DNA of 64,000 nt from Kibdelosporangium persicum. Its GTDB lineage: Bacteria; Actinomycetota; Actinomycetes; Mycobacteriales; Pseudonocardiaceae. The stretch spans positions 62,001 through 126,000 of the forward strand of contig NZ_JAAATY010000016.1 in NCBI RefSeq assembly GCF_013280595.1, in the 5' to 3' direction. The stretch's first letter is position 1. Each line of letters opens with the position of its first letter. A program made the position numbers and the translations under genes. This document shows, piece after piece, positions 1-8,205 of this stretch. The notes under the pieces are model-generated. The model was not told where the DNA came from. It saw only the letters and a list, made by a program, of their open reading frames with translations, and searched no databases.

Positions 1-302
1 ATCGCCCAGTCCCTCAACCCCGGATCAAGCCCGCCGTCCTGCGGCTGGCCTGCCGTGTCGAGCACTCTGACCTGCACGTACGGCTTGTCGGGAGCCGGTG
101 TGCGGCCCGCGGCGACGTCCGCGATCGCGGCGTCGAGGATCGGTTGCAGCTCACGGTCCGCCGAGTCGATCAGCAGGCTGCCGATCCGGCCACCGGAGTA
201 CCAGGCCAGCGCCAGCAGGATGACCAGAGTCGCCGCCGTGGCCATGGTCGCGATCCGGAACCGGATGGATCGCCGGAACCAGGCTTCCTTGAGCTTATTC
301 AC
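1..302 (-). CDS. Sensor histidine kinase, N-terminal part (cut by window edge)
   Basis: About 100 N-terminal codons are visible; the kinase core lies beyond the left edge. The start is GTG, overlapping the stop of the response regulator upstream of it (GTGA, 299-302), so the two are translationally coupled. The protein opens with a basic stretch (VNKLKEAWFRRSIRFR), then a hydrophobic segment (about residues 17-33), then a sensor-like region rich in Asp and Ala. This fits a two-pass membrane sensor kinase whose extracytoplasmic loop begins near residue 35. The family call rests mainly on the operon with an OmpR-type regulator; no HAMP, H-box or ATPase motif is visible in this fragment. Confidence 0.8.
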   Translation of the reverse strand, partial: MNKLKEAWFRRSIRFRIATMATAATLVILLALAWYSGGRIGSLLIDSADRELQPILDAAIADVAAGRTPAPDKPYVQVRVLDTAGQPQDGGLDPGLRDWA

Positions 303-1009
303 GACCCCATCACTGCGTCGATCTCGCCAGTGGACGCCAGATAGCCGTGACCGCGCACGGTACGGACGATGGACCCCGCGCCAACGGCGTCAAGCTTGCG
401 CCGCAGATACCCCACATAGACCTCGACGGCATTACGCGTCGCCGCCTGCTCGTCGCCCCAGACGGCACGCAGGAGCTCGTCCTTGGTGACCACCGAGCCC
501 GCGCGGCTGGCGAGCACGTCCAGCACGGCGAACTCACGCGGGCTGAGCGACACCGGCTCACCGGCCATGCTGACCTGCCGCGCGGCCCGGTCGACGACAA
601 GATCCCCCAGCCGGAGCCGTTGACCCGTGCCCTCCACGGCGCCACGCCTCAGCAACGCCCGGACCTGGGCGACCAGCACCACGAAGGAGAACGGTTTGAC
701 CAGGTAACCGTCGGCCCCGAGGTCCAGCCCGTCGGCCTGGTCGATCTCGCCGTCCTTCGCGGACACCAGCAGCACGGGCGTGCGCACGCCCTCGGCTCTC
801 AGTGCCTGCAGCACGCGATAACCGGACAATCCGGGCAGCATGATGTCGAGCAGGATGGCGTCGAACGAGCCGGTCCGCGCGACCTGCAGTGCGCTGGGGC
901 CGTCCGCGGCCACCACTACGTCCATGCCTTCCGCGGTCAGGCCACGCTGCAGCGCCCGGCGTACGCCCGGCTCGTCGTCAACCACCAGTACCCGAGGTCT
1001 CACGCGCAC
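299..1009 (-). CDS. OmpR/PhoB-family response regulator
   Basis: A 236-residue transcription regulator with an N-terminal receiver domain (about residues 5-118) and a C-terminal winged helix (about 135-228). Receiver residues are intact: acidic pair D11/D12, phosphoacceptor D55 in LLDIMLPG, S83 at the Thr/Ser position and K105 in LVKPFS. The winged-helix part has the family motifs LSPREFAVLDVL and VEVYVGYLRRKL, followed by TVRGHGYL. It is followed by a histidine kinase with overlapping start and stop codons. The divergently transcribed LolA-like/ABC operon starts about 130 bp away and is a plausible, unproven target. Confidence 0.95.
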   Translation of the reverse strand: MRVRPRVLVVDDEPGVRRALQRGLTAEGMDVVVAADGPSALQVARTGSFDAILLDIMLPGLSGYRVLQALRAEGVRTPVLLVSAKDGEIDQADGLDLGADGYLVKPFSFVVLVAQVRALLRRGAVEGTGQRLRLGDLVVDRAARQVSMAGEPVSLSPREFAVLDVLASRAGSVVTKDELLRAVWGDEQAATRNAVEVYVGYLRRKLDAVGAGSIVRTVRGHGYLASTGEIDAVMGS

Positions 1010-1142
1010 AGCATGCCTGTCCGCCCGCCGCCAGGCCGGGATTTCTGAGCTTTCTCTCAGCTCCTCAGCCTCGTCTCAGGTGCTGGCGGGCAGTCTCTGT
1101 GGTGCGGGAACATCACATGACGCGACAACGGGGAGCTGACGG

Positions 1143-2231
1143 ATGAACACCAAGAAGACGGCACTGGCCGTGGCGGGAGCGGGGGTGCTCGCCGGCGTGG
1201 TCGGGCTGGGCATCCTGGCCGTTCCGGCCGGCGCGGACGAGCCGCCGCCAGTGCTGCCGTCGATCACCGCCGAACAGCTGGTCGAGTCGGTGGCGAACGC
1301 CAAGATCCCGGCGCTGAACGGCAAGGTCTCCGCCCAGGAGAACCTGGGCCTGCCGATCAAGGTGCTCGACGGCATGAACTCGGCCACGGTCTGGGCCGAC
1401 GGCCAGAACCGGTTCCGGGCGACCGTGCCGGGCAGGACCTCGGAGCGGACCCTCGTCGAGGACGGCGGCACGCTGTGGACCTGGGACTCGCAGAAGAACA
1501 CGGTCACCAAGCACAGCCACGGCCAGCAGGCCACGCCGGAGAACCTGGCCGGCAAGGACCCGGCGACGCTGGGCAAGGACCTGCTCGGCCTGGTCCGCCA
1601 GTACAGCGACGTCAAGGTCGACGGCACCGCACGCGTGGCCACGCGCCCCGCGTACGAGCTGGTCGTGACGCCGAAGCCGACCGAGCGCACGCTGCTGCGT
1701 GAGGTCCGCGTGGCGGTCGACTCGGAGACCCGGCTGCCGCTGCGCCTGCAGGTGCTGGCCAACGGCCAGGCCGACCCGGCGCTGAAGGTCGAGTTCACCG
1801 AACTGACCGTCGGCCCGCAGGACGCCAAGCTGTTCCAGTTCACGCCGCCGCAGGGTGCGACGGTCAAGGAGCGCACCGACGCGGGCAAGCCGCACAACGA
1901 GGCTGAGGGCCGCAAGGGCCTGCAGGACTTCGTCAGCGGCCTGAACCTGCAGACCGTGGGCGACGGCTGGGACACGACCTTCGTGGCCAAGCTGCCTGGT
2001 GACCTGAACTCGATGCTGGGCCAGGCCCGCGGCGACGGCAACGGCAAGGCTCGGGACATGGACGTCACCTCGTTGCTGAAGTCCTTCGGCAAGGAGGTCT
2101 CGGGTCCGTACGGCACCGGGTACGTTTTCTCGACGAAGGTGGCGACCGCACTGGTCACCACTGACGGCCGGGTGGCGGTCGGCGCCGTCCCGGAGCAGGT
2201 TCTCGTCGAGGCGCTCGGACAGGTGAAGTGA
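1143..2231 (+). CDS. LolA/DUF2092-like secreted protein
   Basis: A 362-residue exported protein. It begins with a signal sequence (MNTKKTALAVAGAGVLAGVV..., likely cleaved after the PAGA at about residue 31). The rest, with alternating strands such as ATVWADGQNRFRATVPG and YELVVTPKP, resembles the LolA/LppX-like half-barrel found in actinobacterial proteins annotated as DUF2092 or outer-membrane lipoprotein sorting protein. There is no lipobox cysteine. The stop overlaps the start of the next gene (GTGA at 2228-2231), so it forms an operon with the ABC ATPase and permease. A role in binding a hydrophobic molecule or cell-envelope component for the exporter is inference. Confidence 0.75.
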   Translation: MNTKKTALAVAGAGVLAGVVGLGILAVPAGADEPPPVLPSITAEQLVESVANAKIPALNGKVSAQENLGLPIKVLDGMNSATVWADGQNRFRATVPGRTSERTLVEDGGTLWTWDSQKNTVTKHSHGQQATPENLAGKDPATLGKDLLGLVRQYSDVKVDGTARVATRPAYELVVTPKPTERTLLREVRVAVDSETRLPLRLQVLANGQADPALKVEFTELTVGPQDAKLFQFTPPQGATVKERTDAGKPHNEAEGRKGLQDFVSGLNLQTVGDGWDTTFVAKLPGDLNSMLGQARGDGNGKARDMDVTSLLKSFGKEVSGPYGTGYVFSTKVATALVTTDGRVAVGAVPEQVLVEALGQVK

Positions 2232-3190
2232 CGTTCGCTGAAACCGCGGGGGTGGGCACGGCTGATGCCGTGCCCACCCCTGTGTTGGCCGCCAGAACGC
2301 GTGGCCTTCGCAAGCTCTACCGCAACACGGTCGCGGTCGACCACGTCGACCTGGACGTCCCGGAAGGCGCGGTGCTGGGCATGCTCGGCCCGAACGGCTC
2401 GGGCAAGACCACGACCATCCGGATGATGCTCGGGCTGACCACGCCGACCGCCGGGGAGATCGAACTGTTCGGAGCCCGGCTGCCGGAGGCCGCCCAGTCG
2501 GTGCTGCCGCAGGTCGGGGCGCTGGTCGAGGGCCCTGGCTTCCATCCCTTCCTCTCCGGCAGGGAGAACCTGCTGCGCTGCGCCGCCGCTGAGCCGTTGC
2601 TGAAGTCCGCGGCGATCCCGGCCGCGGTCAGCGAAGCCCTCGAGCGGGTGGGTCTGTCGGACGCCGCCAACCGGCGTTACCGCGGCTACTCGCTCGGCAT
2701 GAAACAACGCATGGGCCTGGCGGCGGCCTTGCTCGTGCCACGGCGGTTCGTCGTGCTGGACGAACCCACGAACGGCCTCGATCCCGCCGGGACCCGCGAG
2801 GTCCGTGCGGTGATCGCGGACCTGCACAAGAGCGGGACGACCGTGCTGGTGTCGTCGCACCTGCTGTCCGAAGTGGAGGCGACGTGCACGCACGTCGCCG
2901 TGCTGCACCAGGGAACTGTGGTCGCTCAGGGCGAGCTGAAGGACCTGCTGGAGGCGTCCAACGCGGGCCTGCTGGTGTCCACGCCTGAGGTCACCGCCGC
3001 TGTCGACGCCCTGCGGGACAACCGGATTCCGGCCAGGGCCGTACCGGACGGGATTCTGGTGGACCTCGCCGCGACCTCGGCGCCGGAGGTCGTGGCGACC
3101 TTGGTGCGTGCCGACATCCCGGTGTACGAGGTGCACCGCCAGCGCACCGGCCTGGAAGACCTCTTCGCGCAGCTCACGGAGACGCCATGA
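2228..3190 (+). CDS. ABC transporter ATP-binding protein
   Basis: A 320-residue ATPase of the ABC-2 (DrrA/CcmA-like) class. Walker A is GPNGSGKTT (54-62), the signature is the variant YSLGMKQ (154-160), and Walker B is VVLDEP (175-180), followed by a D-loop and an H-loop in LVSSHLLSEVE. About 25 residues precede the first strand. The C-terminal 80 residues form the usual accessory region of this family. It starts at GTG overlapping the previous stop and ends overlapping the ATG of the permease (ATGA, 3187-3190). It should energise the permease encoded next; the substrate cannot be read from sequence. Confidence 0.95.
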   Translation: MTFAETAGVGTADAVPTPVLAARTRGLRKLYRNTVAVDHVDLDVPEGAVLGMLGPNGSGKTTTIRMMLGLTTPTAGEIELFGARLPEAAQSVLPQVGALVEGPGFHPFLSGRENLLRCAAAEPLLKSAAIPAAVSEALERVGLSDAANRRYRGYSLGMKQRMGLAAALLVPRRFVVLDEPTNGLDPAGTREVRAVIADLHKSGTTVLVSSHLLSEVEATCTHVAVLHQGTVVAQGELKDLLEASNAGLLVSTPEVTAAVDALRDNRIPARAVPDGILVDLAATSAPEVVATLVRADIPVYEVHRQRTGLEDLFAQLTETP

Positions 3191-4023
3191 CCACGCTCGC
3201 GCCCGTGCGGGCGCCCATTCTCCGGTTGCTGCGCTCCGAGCTGCGCTGGATCTACCGGCGGCCCAGGACGTTGATCCTGCTCGGACTGCTGGCGCTGTAC
3301 CCGATCTTGTTCGGTATCGGCACCCAGGTGGTCGACGCGCCGGTCCGGGCGAACGGCGACCAGTCGGTCGTCGCGGCCGTGGCGGGCAACGCGATGATGC
3401 TGCCGGTGATCGTGCTGTCCACGACCATGGTCTTCTTCCTGCCGTTGGGCACGACCATGACGGCGTCCGACGCGCTGGCGGGCGAGGCGTCGCACGGCAC
3501 TCTGCGCGGCCTGCTGCTGGCTCCGGTGAGCCGGATCCGGCTGCTGGCCGTCAAGGCGTTCGGTGTCGCTGTGGTGTCCGCGGGCGCGGCGGTGATGACC
3601 GCGCTGATCGCGTTCGTCACCGGGCTGATCATCGCGGGGCCGGACAGCCTGGTGACGTTCTCCGGTACGACGTTGCCGCTGGCCGACGGGCTCTGGCGGG
3701 TCGTCGTGGCGACCGGGTGGGTGATCGTGCAGATGTGGGCGATCGGGGCGATCGCGCTCGCGGTGTCCGCGGCCACCGAGCACCCGCTGCTGGTGATGGC
3801 GTCGGTGATCGGCGGGCTGTTCGTGTTCGGCCTGCTCAGCTCGATCCCGGTGCTCGACTGGCTGCACCCGTTCCTGATCACCGAGAGCTGGGACTCCATA
3901 GTGGACGTCCTGCGCGACCCGATGCCGTGGGAGAACCTGACGACCGGCTTCCTGCGGGCGCTCTGCTACATCGTGATCGGCTACTCCCTGGCCCTGGCCC
4001 GCATGGTCACCAAAGACAGCTGA
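3187..4023 (+). CDS. ABC-2 type permease
   Basis: A 278-residue membrane protein with about six hydrophobic segments, beginning with a basic cytoplasmic stretch (RSELRWIYRRPRT) and a first helix near residues 34-50. The segment ASDALAGEASHGTLRGLLLAPVS is the conserved cytoplasmic loop of ABC-2 permeases, in which a donor gene family signature (E...GTL..LL..P) contacts the ATPase. It is translationally coupled to the ATPase gene and ends the operon. A 46-bp hairpin element starts five bases after its stop codon. With the LolA-like protein this looks like an envelope-directed exporter. Confidence 0.9.
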   Translation: MTTLAPVRAPILRLLRSELRWIYRRPRTLILLGLLALYPILFGIGTQVVDAPVRANGDQSVVAAVAGNAMMLPVIVLSTTMVFFLPLGTTMTASDALAGEASHGTLRGLLLAPVSRIRLLAVKAFGVAVVSAGAAVMTALIAFVTGLIIAGPDSLVTFSGTTLPLADGLWRVVVATGWVIVQMWAIGAIALAVSAATEHPLLVMASVIGGLFVFGLLSSIPVLDWLHPFLITESWDSIVDVLRDPMPWENLTTGFLRALCYIVIGYSLALARMVTKDS

Positions 4024-4027
4024 TCCC

Positions 4028-4073
4028 CTCGTGAGTGTTTATCAGGGTTAGAACACGGATAAACGCTCACGAG
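4028..4073. repeat. 46-bp dispersed hairpin element, copy 1
   Basis: Arms CTCGTGAGTGTTTATC and GATAAACGCTCACGAG flank a core with GTTAGAAC. It lies at a convergent junction between the ABC permease and the thiamine ATPase. The 3' end of the thiamine ATPase gene runs into it: its last codons and its TAA stop (4048-4050) are inside the element. Core orientation is the reverse of copies 2, 4, 5 and 6. Confidence 0.9.
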
Positions 4074-5082
4074 GTCCTACCAGGGCGAATCCGTCCGGGT
4101 CGAGGCGGAGCCTGACGGGGTGGCCGGGTTCGGGGGCGTCCGCGATGGTCGCGACCGCGTCCACTTCCCGGTGCTCCAGTTTCACCAGGAGCCGGACGTG
4201 ATCGCGGCGGTGTACGCGCCCGCTCACCTCCCCTTGCAGCGGCCCATCGGGGTCGGCCACGAGGGCGTGGGGGCGTAGGCCGATCTTGTGCGTGCCTTCC
4301 GGCGCCCAGGGAAGGTGCACGTCACCGAGGTCGAACCTGGCCGTGCCGCCGATGATCCGCGCGTCGAGGATCAGGCCGCAGCCCAGGAAGGTCGCGGTGG
4401 GCTCGTCGATCGGGTGCCGCCAGACCTCTTCGGCCGTGCCCGTCTGGACGATCCTGCCTTCGCGCATCAACGCGACACGGTCGGCCAGCGTGAACGCCTC
4501 GTCGTGGTCGTGCGTGACGACCAGCGCCGACGTGCCCGCTTTCCGCAGCATCCTGGCCAGGTCGAGGGCCAGTTGTTCGCGCAGCGCCCGGTCGAGGGCC
4601 GAGAGGGGTTCGTCGAGCAGCAGCAGGCCCGGTCTCGGAGCAAGCGCTCGGGCAAGGGCGACTCGCTGCTGCTCACCGCCGGACAGCTCGGTGACCTTCC
4701 GGCGCTGGTACCCGCTCAGCCCGACCAGGTCGAGCAGCTCGTCGACCCGTCCGGGGTCGTTGATCTTGTGCATGCGCAGGCCGAAGCGGATGTTCCCGGC
4801 GACGTCGCGGTGCGGGAACAGCTGCCCGTCCTGGAACACCAGACCGACGCCGCGCTTGTGCACCGGCATCCTGGCCAGGTCCTCGTCACCGCGCCGGACC
4901 GTGCCTTCGGCCTGGGGTTCCAGGCCCGCGACCGCGCGCAGCAGCGTCGACTTGCCGCAGCCGGACGGACCGAGCAAGGCGACGACTTCGCCGTTGCCGA
5001 TGTCCAGGTCGACGTCGTCGACGGCGGTCAGCGATCCGAACCGGACGGTCAGCTTCCTGATCGCAAGGTTCCCGATCCGCAT
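4048..5082 (-). CDS. Thiamine ABC transporter ATP-binding protein
   Basis: A 344-residue ATPase, third gene of the riboswitch-controlled thiamine operon. Walker A is GPSGCGKST (38-46), Q-loop FQDGQLFPH (83-91), signature LSGGEQQ (133-139) and Walker B LLLLDEP (153-159), with an H-loop in VVTHDHDEA. A C-terminal TOBE-like region follows from about residue 270. The ATG start at 5082 overlaps the permease stop by one base (TGATG). The last eight residues and the stop codon are encoded by a dispersed hairpin element, so the native C-terminus has probably been replaced. Thiamine as substrate is inferred from the riboswitch and the binding protein. Confidence 0.9.
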   Translation of the reverse strand: MRIGNLAIRKLTVRFGSLTAVDDVDLDIGNGEVVALLGPSGCGKSTLLRAVAGLEPQAEGTVRRGDEDLARMPVHKRGVGLVFQDGQLFPHRDVAGNIRFGLRMHKINDPGRVDELLDLVGLSGYQRRKVTELSGGEQQRVALARALAPRPGLLLLDEPLSALDRALREQLALDLARMLRKAGTSALVVTHDHDEAFTLADRVALMREGRIVQTGTAEEVWRHPIDEPTATFLGCGLILDARIIGGTARFDLGDVHLPWAPEGTHKIGLRPHALVADPDGPLQGEVSGRVHRRDHVRLLVKLEHREVDAVATIADAPEPGHPVRLRLDPDGFALVGPRERLSVF

Positions 5083-6638
5083 CAGAACTCCTCCACCGTG
5101 GTCCGGAAACGTTCGATCAGGACGGCGACCGCGATCGTGACGACCATCAGCAAGGTGCAGGCGGCGTACGCCATCTGGGTGTTCAGCTCGCCGGGCCGGG
5201 AGATCAACCGGCCGATCGCGATCGGCAGCGTCGGCGCGTCCGGCCTGGCCAGGAAGCTGGTCGCGCCGAACTCGCCCAGCGCGACGACGTACCCGAACGC
5301 CGCCGCGGTGACAAGCGAACGACCGGCCAACGGGAGATCCACTTCGAGCCAGACCCGCAGCGGACTGGCGCCGAGCGTGCCCGCGGCCTGCCTGAGCCGG
5401 TCGTCGATGGATCGCAGCACTGGCAGCAGGATCCGGATGATCAGGGGCGTCACCACGATCGCCTGGGCGAGCGGGACGAGCAGGGGCGACGTCCTGAGAT
5501 CGCCGGGCAGGGCGTCCAGGGTGATCAGGTAGCCGAAGCCGACCGTGACCGCGGAGACGCCGAGCGGCAGCATCATCGCCACGTCCACGAGTTCGGCGCT
5601 CCTGCCCAGCCGCATCAACGCGATCGAGGAGAGCACCCCCAGGATCAACGCGAGAACGGTCGCGTCGGTCGCCGTGCTCAACGAGTTCATCGCGGCCCGC
5701 AACCCGGTGACTTCGAGGCTGTTGTCGTGCCCGGTGCCGGAAAGCGCCCTGAATCCCTCCACACTGGACTGACTGACGAGACTGACGATCGGCGTGAGGA
5801 GAAGCACGAGCACGCCGTACGCGATCCCGACGACAACCCATTCCCCGCCGACCGGCCTGCGCGCGGTCTCTTGCCTGCCACGCAGCTTCAGCGCCGCCTG
5901 CCGCCGTTTTCTTGCCACGGCTCCGATCACCAGTGCCGCGACCACGGCCGCGAGCTGCAGGATGGACAACGCCGCCGCGCCCGGCAGGTCGAACAGCTGG
6001 ACCGTACGCAGGTAGATCTCTGTTTCCAGCGTCCGGTACTCAGCGCCGCCCAGGATCAGCACCACGCCGAAACTGGTGGAGCAGAACAGGAAAACCACCG
6101 CGGCCGCGGAGCCGATCGCCGGTGTGAGGGCGGGCAGCGTGACCGCCGTGAACGCCCTGAGCCTGCTCGCTCCGAGAGCTCGCGCGGCATCCTCGGCACG
6201 CCTGTCGGTGTTCGCCCAGAGGCCGCCGACCGTCCGTGCCACGACGGCGACGTTGAAGAACGCGTTGGCCAGGATGATCGACCAGACGCCGCCGTCCGGC
6301 ATCAGGCCCCGGAACGCCAGTCCGACCACGACCGCCGGCAGCACGAACGGGACCAGCACGATCGCCTGGACCAGCCCGCGGCCCGGCAGCTTGCACCTGG
6401 CCAGCAGGAACGCCAGCGGCATCCCGGCGGCGATCGCGACCACAGTGGACGCCGCGGCCTGGCCGAGCGTGAACCCGACCAGCTGCCACGTGTCGGAACT
6501 GGCCAGCGTGTCGAGCATGGCGGCACGCGCGCCGAGGCCGACGATCGCGACCACCGGCCAGGCGAAGAACAAGGTGAGAAACCCCAGTGGCACCAAGGCC
6601 ACCAGGATGATCCCTACCCTTGGACGAGCGAGCGCCAC
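5082..6638 (-). CDS. Thiamine ABC transporter permease (fused two-domain, ThiP-like)
   Basis: About 518 residues with two repeated permease halves and roughly 12 membrane helices, as in ThiP/FbpB-type proteins. Each half carries an EAA-type loop: EDAARALGASRLRAFTAVTLP in the first half and RQAAGTLGASPLRVWLEVDLP in the second. The start is uncertain. GTG at 6638 (chosen) overlaps the binding-protein gene by 25 bases and adds a basic N-terminus before helix 1; GTG at 6602 has a better Shine-Dalgarno (AGGGTAGGGA, eight bases upstream) and would lie just after the upstream stop. It is coupled to the ATPase gene. Confidence 0.9.
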   Translation of the reverse strand: MALARPRVGIILVALVPLGFLTLFFAWPVVAIVGLGARAAMLDTLASSDTWQLVGFTLGQAAASTVVAIAAGMPLAFLLARCKLPGRGLVQAIVLVPFVLPAVVVGLAFRGLMPDGGVWSIILANAFFNVAVVARTVGGLWANTDRRAEDAARALGASRLRAFTAVTLPALTPAIGSAAAVVFLFCSTSFGVVLILGGAEYRTLETEIYLRTVQLFDLPGAAALSILQLAAVVAALVIGAVARKRRQAALKLRGRQETARRPVGGEWVVVGIAYGVLVLLLTPIVSLVSQSSVEGFRALSGTGHDNSLEVTGLRAAMNSLSTATDATVLALILGVLSSIALMRLGRSAELVDVAMMLPLGVSAVTVGFGYLITLDALPGDLRTSPLLVPLAQAIVVTPLIIRILLPVLRSIDDRLRQAAGTLGASPLRVWLEVDLPLAGRSLVTAAAFGYVVALGEFGATSFLARPDAPTLPIAIGRLISRPGELNTQMAYAACTLLMVVTIAVAVLIERFRTTVEEF

Positions 6639-7618
6639 TGGTTGACCCAGTTCTCCCGGTTGCGGTCGACCTCCTGCGCGGGCAGCGTCGCCTCCGTGTC
6701 CGTGGGCATCGGCGCGGCCTTCTGCCACGCCTCCGGCAACGCGACGCCCTCACGCACCGGGTAGACGTACATCTGGTCCGGCACCTCGGCCTGGAACTGC
6801 TGGGAGATCAGGAAATCCAGGACCTTCCTGGCGCCTTCGGGGTTCTTCGCCCCCTGCAGCACGCCGGCGTACTCGATCTGGCGGTAGCACGTCTCCAGCA
6901 ACGCCTTCGTGTCCGGCGTCGCGGCCGGGCTGGAGGCGTAGGACACCACGAGCGGCCTCGTGCCCTTGCCCGTACCGGAGAACTCCTGGTTGTAGGCCTC
7001 TTCCCAGCCGCTGACGACCTTGACGCCGTTGGCCTTCAGCCTGGTCCAGTAGTCCTGCCAGCCGTCCGCGCCGAAGTGCAGGATCGTGCCGAGCAGGAAC
7101 GCCAGCCCGGGTGAGGACGTGGCCGGGCTCTCCACGACGAGCATGTCCTTGTACTTCGGGTCGGCCAGGTCCTCGAACGTCGTGGGCTCCGGCACTCCCT
7201 TGAGGCCCGTGGTGTGCACGTTCACGCACACGTCACCGATGTCGACCGCGGTCAGCCGGTTCGTGTCGTCCAACTGGTAGCGCTTGTTGGCGTCCGGACT
7301 CTGATACGGCTGGAACACGTTCTCGTTCAGCGCGCGTGAGGCGAACGTCGAGTCGACTCCGAAGGCGATGTCCCCGATCGGATTGGCCTTGGTCAGCACG
7401 AGCTGGTTGGTCAACGCGCCCGCGTCACCCGATTTGCGTACCTCGACCGTGATCCCGCTGTTCTTCTGGAACTCGTCCAGCAGCTCCTTGCGGACCGCGA
7501 ACGAGTCGTGTGTGACCAACGTGACGGTCTGCGCGTTGCCCGGCCGCGGCTGTTCGGTGGCCAGCGAGCAACTGGCCGTGACCAGCACAGTCGCCGCTAC
7601 GACTACTGCTTTCAGCAC
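6614..7618 (-). CDS. Thiamine ABC transporter substrate-binding lipoprotein (TbpA-like)
   Basis: A 334-residue periplasmic-type binding protein. The N-terminus is a lipoprotein signal (VTASC, lipid Cys at about residue 16), so it should be anchored to the outer face of the membrane. TVTLVTHDSFAVRKELLDEF opens a class II binding fold. FGVDSTFASRAL, VSGWEEAYNQEFSGTGKGTRPLVVSYASSPA and TCYRQIEYAGVLQGAKNP match thiamine-binding proteins. The GTG start is preceded by GGGAGGA six bases upstream, and this ribosome site lies at the 3' edge of a TPP riboswitch. First gene of the tbpA-thiP-thiQ type operon. Confidence 0.93.
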   Translation of the reverse strand: MLKAVVVAATVLVTASCSLATEQPRPGNAQTVTLVTHDSFAVRKELLDEFQKNSGITVEVRKSGDAGALTNQLVLTKANPIGDIAFGVDSTFASRALNENVFQPYQSPDANKRYQLDDTNRLTAVDIGDVCVNVHTTGLKGVPEPTTFEDLADPKYKDMLVVESPATSSPGLAFLLGTILHFGADGWQDYWTRLKANGVKVVSGWEEAYNQEFSGTGKGTRPLVVSYASSPAATPDTKALLETCYRQIEYAGVLQGAKNPEGARKVLDFLISQQFQAEVPDQMYVYPVREGVALPEAWQKAAPMPTDTEATLPAQEVDRNRENWVNQWRSLVQG

Positions 7619-7627
7619 GTTTCATCC

Positions 7628-7722
7628 TCCCGTCCCTGCGCCGGCATGACCCGGATCAGGTTCATACGGTCGAGGGCTGGCCGCCCTCCTCTCAGCCCGG
7701 TCGGCACCGGACTCCCGTGGCA
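7628..7722 (-). promoter_or_regulatory. TPP (thiamine pyrophosphate) riboswitch
   Basis: Read on the minus strand, the conserved THI-box pieces occur in order: GGGAGTCCGG, GGGCTGAGAGGAGGGC, then AACCTGATCCGGGTCATGCC and GGCGCAGGGA. CTGAGA and ACCTGATC are hallmarks of TPP riboswitches. The element ends directly at the Shine-Dalgarno of the thiamine-binding-protein gene. No separate terminator hairpin is seen, so control is probably at translation initiation, repressing the operon when TPP is plentiful. Confidence 0.95.
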
Positions 7723-7752
7723 GAACCGTGAGCATAGATGCACCATGGACAG

Positions 7753-8052
7753 ATGGCCGAACTGCTGACCGAAGACGAGCTGACCTCGGCGCTGAACCAC
7801 CTGACCGCCTGGCGCCGGTCCGGCTCGGCGATCGAACGGACCGTGCAGCTGGCGAGCTTCTCGCAGGCGATCCAGGTGGTGAACCGGGTCGCCGAGATCG
7901 CCGAGAACGACGACCACCACCCGGACATCGACATCAGGTGGCGCACGCTGCGATTCGTCCTGAGCACGCATTCGGCGGGCGGACTGACTGCCAAGGACAC
8001 CTCACTGGCCACCGAGATCGACGCCGTCATCGAGAACTGTCAGACCGGGTGA
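7753..8052 (+). CDS. 4a-hydroxytetrahydrobiopterin dehydratase (pterin-4a-carbinolamine dehydratase)
   Basis: A 99-residue protein of the PCD/PhhB family. The active-site block is present: AEIAENDDHHPDIDIRW has the two adjacent His and the following D of the E-x-x-x-H-H-P-x-(6-8)-Y/W motif. The downstream LRFVLSTHSAGGLTAKD is also typical. The enzyme dehydrates 4a-hydroxytetrahydropterin during cofactor recycling. An ATG 15 bases further upstream (7738) is in frame, but the reading MAELLTEDELTSAL is the usual family N-terminus. It is transcribed divergently from the thiamine operon, and its start lies about 30 bases from the riboswitch. Confidence 0.9.
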   Translation: MAELLTEDELTSALNHLTAWRRSGSAIERTVQLASFSQAIQVVNRVAEIAENDDHHPDIDIRWRTLRFVLSTHSAGGLTAKDTSLATEIDAVIENCQTG

Positions 8053-8205
8053 CACGGCGGACGATCCGTCACCGCCCGGGCACGGCGAGCGACGTGTCTA
8101 CCTCCGGCCCACCCGTCTCAAAAAGGGCCGATCGGAGGTTGTTCACACTGTGAACATGCCGTTTAGCTACCGGAATGGGGGATTCACGGAAGCGAGGGAT
8201 GTTTC

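Noticed and set aside
1076-3136. A 686-codon open frame on the minus strand
   Set aside because: It is antisense to the LolA-like and ABC ATPase genes and has shadow-frame composition with no motif.
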